Shown here: positions 22,890 through 32,813 of the stretch, piece after piece
Layout of the letters: each line of letters begins with the position of its first letter
How positions within the stretch are numbered: position 1 is the stretch's first letter
Assembly: GCF_947179165.1 (NCBI RefSeq)
Contig: NC_077247.1
Location: forward strand, 15,329,501-15,393,500
Source of the DNA: Solanum dulcamara
Taxonomy: Eukaryota > Streptophyta > Magnoliopsida > Solanales > Solanaceae
DNA length: 64,000 nucleotides
Reading direction: 5' to 3'
The notes under the pieces: model-generated
Databases searched by the model: none
What the model was told of the DNA's origin: nothing
What the model saw: the letters and a program-made list of their open reading frames with translations, nothing else
Made by a program: the position numbers and the translations under genes

Positions 22890-23190
22890 TTCCTTTTGCT
22901 ACAAATACCAGGTTAAAGTCTGTAGTCCAGCTTACTTGTGTTCGGCTCCTTAGCTATTGTTACCCAATTGAAATCTATTGTCTAGCATATTTGGGATCAG
23001 GATCCTTAGCTATAGTTACCCGATTGAAGTTTGTGGTCTAGCTTACCCATGTTTGACCTTTGGGTACAGTTACCCGATCAAAGTCGGTGGTCTAGGTTAC
23101 TGTTGTCGATTTATTAGCTATAGTTACCCGATTGAAGTCTATTTTCCAATTTACACATGGTTCAAGTCTTGATTACCTGATGAACCTTCG
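22890..23190 (+). repeat. Approx. 54-56 bp minisatellite in E-B
   Basis: Units built on TAGCTATAGTTACCCGATTG followed by AAGTCTGTGGTCTAGCTTAC. The key phrase recurs near 22906, 22961, 23017, 23071, 23125 and 23174, spacing ~49-56. About five diverged copies, between gag and the 3' LTR. Confidence 0.75.
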
Positions 23191-23264
23191 GTTCAATATC
23201 TTCATCTATTCTCAGCCTTGGGTTAAGGCATTAGAGTTTGGTAAGGGTATCGAGTTAGGGAAAT

Positions 23265-24011
23265 GGTGATATTGTTGGAATCTATTTTTTCTCTGTTCTT
23301 TTTGTTCATCTATTCTTACATCTGTCGGGCTTATGGGAGTCCATGCAGGTAGTTACTCTTTACTTATACATGAGCTTACTCGTTGAGTTTATGGGAGCCC
23401 AATGAATTTAGTTAGATTCTTTCTCTTTATTTGTTAGTACGCTCGTGTACATACCTACATTTAGTTATTTTCCTTTGTTTGGTTACGATCTTTTACTCGC
23501 ATTTTAGTTTACTTTTGCTTATCTTGGTCAGTCGCCCTATGATTCCTATTGGGTACTTGTTGGTTTGGTACTCATACTACACTCTGCATTTATTTTTATG
23601 ATTCAGGTCTGACTACTAGCTACTGGTGTTGATTTGAGCTAGCTACGATCTTGATCGGAGGTGAGGGTAAGTTCATTGCGTCCTGGATTTACCCATCTCC
23701 TTTTGTATATACATTTTTCATGTCTTTTGCTTTTTGAGACAGCTCTTTTTCTGTGTTTCACTTTTGGGACTTGTACTCTTTTACTAGTAGCTTTGTACAT
23801 GTGACTTCTAGGTTCTGGATGGATCTTTTTGATTTGTATATATTTAGTTTCTTCCACTCATTTGTGTATGCTCCTATTGTTTATTTATTCTTTTAGATTA
23901 AATTATTATTCTTCAACCCTAACATCCAATTGCTCGCAGTTCTGGGATATGGGTTGGCTTGCCTACTGGTTGGGTAGGCGTTATCATAAACTGAGAAATC
24001 ATATCGTGACA
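23265..24011 (+). repeat. 3' LTR of gag-only element E-B
   Basis: A purine-rich AGTTAGGGAAATGG precedes a TGATATTGTTGG start at about 23265. The end is ATCATATCGTGACA at 24011. Direct repeat of 20168-20835. By eye the two LTRs differ considerably (of the order of one base in five), so the element is old. No clear target duplication was found because the left edge is disrupted. Confidence 0.65.
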
Positions 24012-24059
24012 CTGGGTATCTATCCATACATATTATAACCCCCGATCTCCTCTATTCTA

Positions 24060-25140
24060 TCAAAAGCATATTAGCTATCTATTTGCAAATTTTTCAGCTA
24101 ACAGTTCAAAGATGGCTTTCATATCCATTTGTTTATCAACCACAATAGTTTGCAAATTATGGACTGCCTATGAATCAGATACTAACTACTGATTATCTCT
24201 ATTTATATAAGTTCCTCTAGCTTTGTTTCTACTTGTTCACTTCTAATCTTGATACTCCATCCTCTGTAGATCACCATTCCTAATTATGATGGCTAAATTT
24301 TCTTTGGAACAATCTTTGTGGACCTTGTTGTGTACTTTGCTTGTTGTTTCTCTATCACATTAACTATTATGGTGTTTGTGGTCATGCTTGTTGTGTTTCT
24401 TCTTTCCTGCATATTTTGATCCTTTATATTATTCTCTTTCATGTTGCTTTGGGTCTTCTTGTTGATCTGAACTCCTACATCATAGATAGCTAACCTATGG
24501 TATTCATGTACTTTTAAAATACTCTTTTATATTGTGTCAAAAGCATTGCTAATGCTAATTACTTTATGTATAGGAGTAGATGTAGTATCACTCAAAAACT
24601 TAGAGAAATTCCCTGAGTAAATCTTCTATTAGTGGGATTCCTTTTCTTCATCGTTCTCATACCTTTTCCATTCACCAAACCTTTGTTAGGGGTAATATTC
24701 ATCTCCATGATCAACTCCACTTCTTCCATCTCCATGACCTGCCTATTAGACCTTCATTCTAGATGAAGACCCCTATAATCAACTTCATTATTACCTTGTA
24801 ATTTGCAATGAAGTCAATACTTTGGTAAGTAATAGACTAAATTTCAATTCTCTTTAATCTGATCTCTTTTCTAACTTTATTCAAAAACTCCATTTCAACA
24901 TAGTTTGGTAATTTGGTTGTCTGATGTACTTGAACCTTTAATCTTGCACAACTTGGTCTTATTTGTTTTTTATAGTAACCATATCAAGATGAATTGGTTT
25001 CCCCAGTACATTTGTTAAAGAGAATAATGATTCTAGTAGTAGATCCAAAAAGGATATCCATGTTATGACTTGCATGGCTACTCTGAATTTAGTGTCATAT
25101 ATAAGTGGCCTCGTCTGGTTTGATATTCCATTTTTTTATA
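24060..25140 (-). pseudogene. LINE ORF1-like (DUF4283/zinc knuckle) pseudogene, minus
   Basis: On the minus strand, with stops and shifts, I read a TLNSE-type segment, then LGKPIHLDMVTIKK-like and KTRPSCARLKVQV-like phrases, NYVEMEFLNKVRKEIRLKRI, and a knuckle near 24762-24830: PKY-stop-LHCKLQGNNEVDYRGLHLE. This is the DUF4283 plus CX2CX4HX4C arrangement found in plant L1-type ORF1 proteins. In the knuckle the first Cys codon is a stop, His is Asn and the last Cys is Tyr. No LINE reverse transcriptase was recognised nearby. Confidence 0.65.
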
Positions 25141-25150
25141 CTGATCCAAA

Positions 25151-25900
25151 ATCTCAAGTCATGATGACACCTACTATGTGTAACCAGTAGGTAAGTCAAA
25201 CCCATAGCCCAGAACTAGAGAGAACAAACTCTCACATAGAAGCAAGAATATTAAAGATAATAGCAATAATTAAAAGCAAAGGAAAGGGAAAAAATCAACT
25301 AAATACATAAAATACATCCCAAGACCTGGTATCAGTCGGTATTTGAGAAACTAGTAAAAATAGAAGTATAATGATAATACAATAAACAATTGTCTCTAAA
25401 AAAATTAAAGACTAACTCCAGCCAAAATAAAGGGAGAGTGGCTATTCCAAATTTCATGAGCTCACCCCAAATCTCTAAATCTAAAACTGCTATGCATGAG
25501 GCACAATCAATAGTGAGAACTCATATTAGGATCTGTAGGGTATAGAAGTGTAGTATGAGTACCAAACAAATATTACTTAATAGGATAGGTCGAGTGAGCT
25601 CTAAAGATAATATAAACATAAACAAAAGGTAAGAAAGGAGCATATATCATAAGTAACAAACACAATAAAAAGGAACTCTAATAAGAAACAAATTTATTCA
25701 AGGAGAAAAGAGTAAGGGAAACATGTGAATGAATTAACGGATGTACCTAGAGGCTCTAGCCTAGAAACCAATTAAAGAAAACACTCTACGAAGAAGGACA
25801 ACTAAATGGAGGCATAATAATAGAGACAACCACAAATATCAGATAAAAGCCAAGAAGGCCATTCTAAAGCAAACCCTAGATAAAATGTGTCTGATAGAAT
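25151..25900 (-). repeat. LTR fragment of the E-B family (minus)
   Basis: From CTCAAGTCATGATGACACC onward it matches, inverted, the LTR end at 23265-24011: CCAGTAGGTAAG, CCCATAGCCCAGAACT, and later TAGAAGTGTAGTATGAGTACC. The terminal ~15 bp are missing. The right boundary is approximate. Confidence 0.6.
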
Positions 25901-26309
25901 AGAACAAGGGCAATATCTAACTTCAAACAAAGGGCCACCATTCATAATTCCACAAGTACATACAGGATATCTCTAATATTTTCACATAGAAAAGGAGCAT
26001 GTCCTCGACACCTCATAAATCTCAAAAATCAGTTTCTCAAAATGATCAAGGTGGTACAACTCTCATTAAAAGATAGGTTTAGTAGTATAAAAGTCAACAA
26101 CCCTGCTTTCTAGAAAATAATGATAAATATTAACGCATGCACCAACATCATACCATAAAACACGTGAGATGAAAAACCAATACAATGCATGCCACCACGA
26201 ACATCTAAACAACATAGTAAAACACATACAGTATAAAACAACAAGTACCTCACTCTTAGAGCATAGAAACTAACCTGAACTCCAGTCGGTCTCGACTAAG
26301 ATGTCAGGC
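25901..26309. other. No gene seen; unassigned decayed sequence
   Basis: AT-rich sequence between an LTR fragment and the 3' end of a chromovirus. No protein phrase was recognised on either strand. Confidence 0.4.
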
Positions 26310-26481
26310 CCAAAATATGCATGCATGTTCATGAAATCTACTTTTAAATTCATGTTTTTAGCTTTGGATGATTACTCCTTGGTTTTATGCATTATGATAT
26401 GTTTTGCATTCATATTAGGTTGTTAGATGTCTTTCCTTACTCTATTCATGCTAGATTGACTCTCATTCGAGGACGAATATT
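26310..26481 (+). other. 3' untranslated region of chromovirus G3
   Basis: It resembles 926-1161: GCATGCATGTTCATGAAATC, GCATTATG, TGTTTTGCATTCATATTAGG, then CATTCGAGGACGAATATTCC just before the polypurine tract. The pol upstream is missing. Confidence 0.6.
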
Positions 26482-26494
26482 CCCAAGGGGGAGA
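26482..26494 (+). other. Polypurine tract of G3
   Basis: CCCAAGGGGGAGA immediately precedes the LTR start at 26495; same string as at 1162-1174. Confidence 0.85.
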
Positions 26495-28243
26495 TATTAT
26501 AATACCTCGGAAGTCCAAAAGATTAGTTGGAAAAGAAAGTGCAAACTAATTTATGACCCTTTTTAAAAGGACCATATAAGGTTGTTCGGGTCATACGAAC
26601 AATTCGTGGAAATAAGGGGTTTTGAGACTTGAGATCTTTAGTCACTGAGGTTTTATAAGTTTCTATCTATGGATTGTATAAGGTCCTACAGTTCATAGAA
26701 GGGTGCCATGGAAGGGACCCTGAATTTTGGAAAATTTTGGAGTTTAAGGACATTTAATATGGACTAACAGTCGATCTATAGAAGGTTATACGGCCCATAG
26801 GTGAAGGTCATAGAATGTGAATCAGAGATACTATGTTCAAGATGGTTCCACGGGGTGGTTCTATGGATGTGGAAAGGAGTACCGGCCATAGTTGGTCCCA
26901 TACAATGAGTTTCAGAGAGTTGGTATTATGAATTGTACAGGACGAGTAGGTCTATGAACGGTAGAAAAATCTACGACACATAGCAGTGGGTTGTAGAAAG
27001 ATCTTTAGAGACTTTGAAACTTTACTCGATTTCCATGAGCCCAAGGGATGATCCGTGGAGTGACCTAGGACCCAAAAGTAGGGCTCGTAAGTAACCTTTG
27101 ATAGATTAATTCAAGGGGTATTTTAGAAAATTCCCATTCTTTTAATGACTAAGATAGGTCATTTTGGACTTATTTCTAAGACCTATAACTATCCCCACTC
27201 TTCAAAATCTACTCATTCACTCAAAATCCAAAAGCTTTTAAGGAAATTATCTCTCAAGGTAATCTTATCCAATCAATCTAGGGTTCAAGGATTCAAGTTT
27301 CCTCTTTCAATTTCAAGCTAGGATTCTATTGAGGTATGTAGGATATTCATCCATGGAGTCCCAAAGTATTTTCAATTCCTCTTTATGTTTCTTACTAATT
27401 CTAGGTTTTTGATAATTTTTCATTTGGTTCAATCAATTATACTTTTATTCATACTCAATGATCTTATTTGTATGATTTGATCTTAATTATATATTTTCTG
27501 ATGAATATCTCATGAATTCATACATTATGCATATTTTTTGATTATGAACTATGATTGAGAAATCATGAATGTATCATGAATTCATGAAACTATGATTTAA
27601 GGATTATTTTCGATAAAGTATCAATGATGTTTTTATGAAGAAAAGGTCCTTCAAAAGGCAAAGTATTCTTATCATAGAGGATTTTTGTCAATTTCTATGA
27701 ACAAGCCTATCATGATTAATATGTTTGGATAAGTGTCTTTATGAAGATGCTATGAAACCATGATTTTTTAAAGGAGTTATTGTTAGAGTTTTCAAGTATG
27801 TTATGGTGAATTTGGTCTTACAAGATTATTACTATTTTTAAAGACTATGCTATGCTTATGACTATTCTTGTTGAGAGTATTACCTAGCACCGAATTGGAC
27901 TAATGACGATTACCTAATTCCTAGAACTACGTGCTCTCATACGATTTCCCCTTAATTAGCTCTAGCTAGTGGATCTGCAAATAGCTCATGTTAATGGTCC
28001 TTACCTTCTGGGACAATCTCTTTTTGGTGTGGGATGGATGACACCGGACTCTATGTTATAGCTCACATGGTTTATGTCGAATATGGTATCTTTCACTTAT
28101 GTTATGTTAAGATTATGATTTTCTTACGAATATTGTATTGACCATATTTTATCTTGCTAACAATGTTTTAAAGGATAATATCATGTTTTAGCTTGGTCAT
28201 TGCATTATCATGTTTTATGTTATGCATTGAACATTCTCCATAC

Positions 28244-28265
28244 TCAGTACATTCCATAGCACTGA
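28244..28265. other. GTAC-type hairpin in G3 LTR
   Basis: TCAGTAC-ATTCCATA-GCACTGA: six pairs plus a transition that turns one A-T pair into an A-C mismatch. Same context (CATACTCAGTACAT) as in E-A. Confidence 0.7.
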
Positions 28266-28385
28266 CCGCATACTTATTTTGCCTATATTTTTTTATAATA
28301 TAGTTCACGACGCTCCCATCACACCTATGGTTAGCACAAAATTCTTATCTTCTTCTATTTCTTGGTGAGTACTCAAGGTTTGAGG

Positions 28386-28390
28386 GCATG
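28386..28390. repeat. Target-site duplication GCATG (left)
   Basis: GCATG here and at 38473-38477 flank the TGTCATGA...TGTAACA element exactly. Confidence 0.85.
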
Positions 28391-31223
28391 TGTCATGACC
28401 CAACCCCATAGGCCGGGACTAGGGTCCAATCTGGACCCCCGTATATGTGTCTATCAGCTTTGCTCAAGTCGAACTGTAATTAACATAATACCATGCATGC
28501 AACAGATCGCTATTGGGTGATAATATTTTCATAAACTGATAGCCTCTTTCATTTGGATCACATCATGAAAGGGCACATAAGCCGATAAGGCTGCCATAAC
28601 ATAATAACATGTACTATATATTATGTAGACCTAGCTGAACCAATTGATATACACAACCCATATATGCATGTCTACAGACCTCTAATAATATTAGTGATAA
28701 CATATGGCGGGACAAGGCCCCCGTCGTACATCTGAATAATAAAAAAATACTATACATCAACGGCCATTGCCAAAAACTAGGCCCCGATACAATGGAGCCT
28801 CTTCTAGCTGAGCTGAGTGGAATCCTAAGCTGACGGACTCCCAAAACCTGTATTTGTACCTGCGGGCATGAAACGCATCCCCCCGTGAAAAAGGGGTCAG
28901 TACGACATATGTACTGAGTATGTAAAACATAACATAATACGACTGGAGGCATATCTGAAATAGAGAAATAGGGGATAAAATATCAAATCAGAAACTTATA
29001 CCTAGGAAAGTAAAATCATGCATGCTCAAATTTTCAATATAGCCGGCCCTATCAGAGATCCGGTGAATCATATCTGTAGAACTATCACCTCCCTATTACA
29101 ACATATCATCACATATATACATACGTACCCGGCCCAATAGTGAGGGCGCGATGAACAATGCAGTGGAATTGTGCATGAATCTGATAACCGGCTCGGGACT
29201 CGGAGAAGAAGTGTTAAAGTATACACGAGTAGAGTAGTAGGAAACAAAAAACAGTTTAAATCATTATCTTAGACTCAATAAAGTCATCAAGCAAACCATC
29301 ACTTGGAGATCAGGGTAGGAAGTATCGGACGTATACCCTCTAAATGTCACTAAGGACTATGTAAAAAAGAGTTTTGGAAATCTTAGACATATACCAGTGT
29401 GAAATATCTTATAGAAGTCTGAGCATTGGTTATCTCAGAGCACTTTTTTTAAAAGAAGAGTTTTGTCTAATCAATCACTATACAGTCACATAGAAGACTC
29501 GAGGAATAAGAGTTTATCTATTTTAAGAGTTTGACATCCAGAAGTGATCAAGAATCCTGAAGTCATGTTCACAACCTAAGAATGAAATTTCCTCAAAGCT
29601 TACATCATCACTAGTCTATATCTAAGACATGCCAAAAGAAGAGAAAAGACAAGCTTTACATACTTATGCCAAAAACATGCTAAGAGAAAGCTTCACATAC
29701 CTGTTACGGGTTAATCACGTTCAAGCTCGCTCCGTTACTCCTTTAACCTATTTAACATAAAATTCATACTAATTTTAGTAGTCTTCGACTGTCCAACTTT
29801 TAATTCTATCACCATCCACTCATAGGAACCAATTCCTTATTTTCCTTTCTCGACTAGTCCCGACTAGTCTATTAGTTAGCTAGAAGTTAACGGAATTTGG
29901 GAAGCACCTCCTTTATAACTTCAACATCCCCGAGATTCTAACTCGGACATGGTGTCAACAAACACACTAATAACAACAAATATCAGCATATATACAACGA
30001 ACTCGCCTCAATATTACAAAATACAACCCCAAACAACTCATTCAAAACTACGATATCAAAATAGGGTTTTTAGTCTCTTTTTCGTAAAACCTTTAACTAT
30101 GTGAAGTGGAGGGTCATGTTGCTGCAAACAGAAGGACCCACACCCTTTTTAAACCATATTCCATCACCTTAACACACCACCACACGACCAGCATCCACAT
30201 ACCACAAACACAACACACTATTCAACTTCAATTTAGCTATGACGACTTCAATATAGATTATTTCAAACGTTGGGCATTTTCACAGATTTTTTTATACTTC
30301 CATCCATGTTTAAGGTGTATAATACACTTCATAACAACCCCATAAAGTCGAAATTAAAAGGATAAACCTTACCTTACCTAAAATCGGCTAAAACTCGCCT
30401 CAGAACTTCTCTAAATGTACTGAAATTGCGTGAACTTCTTGTTATACATTTGGTGCTGCTACAAATAATACATTTATACTATTAATACACTCATATAATA
30501 ATGGTATACCCTAGATAATTAATTCATGGAATGAAATCAGAAAACCTACCTTTTTCCTTCCTTAGCCGACACCCTTTTCTCTTAGCTTTAGGGTTTCATT
30601 TCTTTTCTTTTTTGCTGAAGTTTTTTAGATAATAAATGACTTAAAATTCACAAAACAAGTATATGTAGGCTTACCTAGGAGGTAACAAGTGGCAGTCCTA
30701 TAGGGTGCCACGTGTCCAGCCCCTATTGGGCTATGTATCCATGTCATGCCTCCTAGGCTGCCACATGTTTTTAGTGGGGCCCACCCCCTAATAGGTGGGT
30801 CACCTACTTGACCCCAAGCAGGTGGGTCACTTATTTCCATATGGCACCCTCCTATGCTACCATGTGGCACCTCCTCTTGCTGTCACATGTCGTTCTCCCC
30901 TCTTTCGTGTGGGTTCGTAATCTCGTCTTATTTTAAGAGCCTATGTAATCCGTGCTACATAAGATTGGTATGTACCTAAGTAGCTCAAGTGTATAATAAT
31001 TCTAAATTAGTAGCTTACATAGGTGAATCGCATCCTACGACTCATTTCTTGACTTCCAACTCTTTCTAGATTCTTATGACTCTATTTCCAACCTTCTCTA
31101 CTATGGGGTATCGCATTCTTGTTTCCTTAGGGTTGTTCGATGTGTGTGGAAAGTAGAAGTCTCATGGACACTTTCAAGAGGGCTAGGAACACGTTTCAAG
31201 GTTCAAAAGTGTAGGGTGTAACA
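28391..31223 (-). repeat. 3' LTR of E-A
   Basis: The plus strand begins TGTCATGACCCAACCCCATA and ends GTAGGGTGTAACA. It contains the conserved GTACCTGCGGGCATGAAAC block, the CCCC...GGGG stem with the GTAC hairpin (28897-28917), and a TCACCTACTTG-rich palindromic part near 30790-30830. Confidence 0.9.
28897..28917. other. GTAC hairpin in E-A 3' LTR
   Basis: TCAGTAC-GACATAT-GTACTGA, perfect 7-bp stem after a CCCC...GGGG stem. Confidence 0.8.
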
Positions 31224-31237
31224 TCCTTCTCCCCTTT
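31224..31237 (-). other. Polypurine tract of E-A
   Basis: The plus strand reads TCCTTCTCCCCTTT, so the minus strand reads AAAGGGGAGAAGGA adjoining the LTR. ATTCGAGGACGAATGTTC lies just upstream on the minus strand, the signature seen in other chromoviral 3' ends. Confidence 0.85.
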
Positions 31238-31569
31238 AGAACATTCGTCCTCGAATGTTAACTCGGCTTATAGGGTTTTATAAGGATTTTTTGGGATCTG
31301 TATAATCGTCGTCTCCCAATTCAGTTAGGAGGTTAGATTACCTTTGGTATATATCAAACAAGTATGCATATCTTCTCTCTATCTCCTTTTTGACTTCTCA
31401 GGTCATCCTTTTTCTGGTTTTCTTTTTGCCACAATATCCTGATGGAAGTCATGTCCTAATCCATGATCTCCTAATCTATCAATTCAGGATGGCGATAGGT
31501 TGATCTTTGTAGGATAACTCCTTTATTATGTTGACTCTATCCATAAAGAATATTCCGGAAAGGTTTACT

Positions 31570-32100
31570 TATACCGTTACGGGACATTGGTGGGTGGAAG
31601 ACTAGGGGTACTATTTTTAAACCAGATAGTAGGGCCACTGTATAGGCAACTTTGCCTATTCCACACATGGTCTGGTAAAGACCAATATATCTCGGGTTTA
31701 ACTTCTTTCTTCTTGTCGAACCTCATTATTCCTTCCATGGGCGACACCTTCAAAGACACCTAATCGTTCACTTAAATTTCCAAAGAGCGATGCTAATTGT
31801 CTGCATATAGCTTCTATTTATTTTGAGAGATTAATAACTTTCCCTGAATAGGCTTTACATTCTGTACCGCTTAGTGAGCCATGTCTGGGCTTATTAGTCT
31901 TGCTTTACTAACATTAAACCAACCAATTGACGACCTACACTATTTGCCATATAAAGTCTCATATGGGGCCATTCGGATAATAGAACAATAGTTAATATCA
32001 TAAGTACTCCTGATAAGTAGTAGGCAATTGTCCGAGCCACCTTTGGGTCCAACCGCATAGTCTGTCCGTCAATCTGAGGGTAAAGTAGTATACGAAGGCT
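31570..32100 (-). pseudogene. Integrase remnant of E-A (minus strand)
   Basis: The minus frame 31577-31759 starts MSLKVSPMEGIMRFDKKKEV, the integrase C-terminal phrase LKVSPMKGVMRFGKKGKL of Tekay-like elements. Upstream on the minus strand (toward 32100) lie APYETLYGK-like, IGWFNVSKTRLISPDMAH-like and a FHPQTDGQ-like phrase, now with shifts. A GVPIDTIPDEEA phrase near 32190 may be the decayed SIISDRGTQ region. Confidence 0.7.
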
Positions 32101-32693
32101 TATCTGTCTTTTTCATTTCTTCGTGGACTAATTTTCGATAGTTAACTATAACTTAGGCTTCTTCATCTGGGATAGTATCTATGGGGACTCCGTAAGATCC
32201 TACCCCCTTTATTCTATAATTTCACACCTTCTCGGTTGAGTAGGCAGCCTTTAATTAAAGGAGCATGGGCTAATAATCTTATTCTATCGGTAATATTCGC
32301 TCTAGAGTCATCTATCCATGGAGTGCGAAGTGAGTCCTATAGCCAAGGTCGTATTATGGAATCTTTGACCTTGTGTATTACTTCTTGCCTTCTTTAAATG
32401 ACATCAACCGATACCCTTAACTTTTAGGTTTTGCTTTTTGTCCCTTAGAGGTGGTTACCAAGTGCTGTCGAAATTCCTTTACCCATTGGCCCATATAACC
32501 GTTCTTTGGTTTACCTATCATTAACTGGTGCTATGTTGAAAACCTGTGGCATACAAGTGTGCCATCGGTTAGTAATCAGCTAATCCTGCTTGTGTTGCTC
32601 AAGCCCTTTTTACAATTCCCTTAACGTAACTTATAATACTCTAGGTACATAATCTCATGTTATTCCTCCACCGCTAGTTCAGATTCTTCCATC
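32100..32693 (-). other. Decayed pol region of E-A
   Basis: Continues upstream of integrase on the minus strand. No domain could be named with confidence. Confidence 0.4.
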
Positions 32694-32813
32694 TCGCGCG
32701 ATCATACTAGTACTGACGCACTAAGGTCCATCAGAATTTCGAAGTTAAGCATGCTTGGGCAAGAGTAATACTGGGATGGGTGACCTCCCTGGAAAGTCTT
32801 CATATCGTGTTTC
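32694..32813 (+). ncRNA. 5S rRNA-like sequence (pseudogene), antisense to E-A
   Basis: About 120 bp align with plant 5S rRNA along its length: GCGATCATACTAGTACT, CCATCAGAATTTCGAAG, GTTAAGCATGCTTGGGC (internal A-box region, one change), AGAGTAATACTGGGATGGGT and GACCTCC (C-box region intact), then AAGTCTTCATATCGTG. The ends are decayed (GGAT and ATCCC not kept) and one base is missing near the middle, so it is probably a pseudogene. It lies in the internal part of E-A on the opposite strand. I see no LTRs of a Cassandra-type element around it. Confidence 0.85.

Larger units (their letters stand above)
26495..28390 (+). repeat. G3 3' LTR, first segment (+), split by two later insertions
   Basis: It starts TATTATAATACCTCGG (decayed TGTTATAATACC) after the polypurine tract. 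It holds the usual chromovirus LTR order: tandem 'catag/ctatgg' U3 phrases, a CCATGGAGTCCCAAAG block near 27353, a GTAC-type hairpin at 28244-28265 and a GAGTACTCAAGG block. It is interrupted at 28390 by the complete minus-strand element and resumes at 38478, ending at 51970 after a second interruption. Its last five bases before the break, GCATG, are duplicated at 38473. Confidence 0.8.

Noticed and set aside
22784..23041. Hydrophobic 85-codon frame that could look like a membrane protein
   Set aside because: It is created by the ~55-bp minisatellite and AT-rich sequence; no start context or homology.
32694..32813. Functional 5S rRNA gene
   Set aside because: Both ends are decayed, there are many substitutions and a deletion, and it is a lone copy inside a retrotransposon; called a pseudogene instead.
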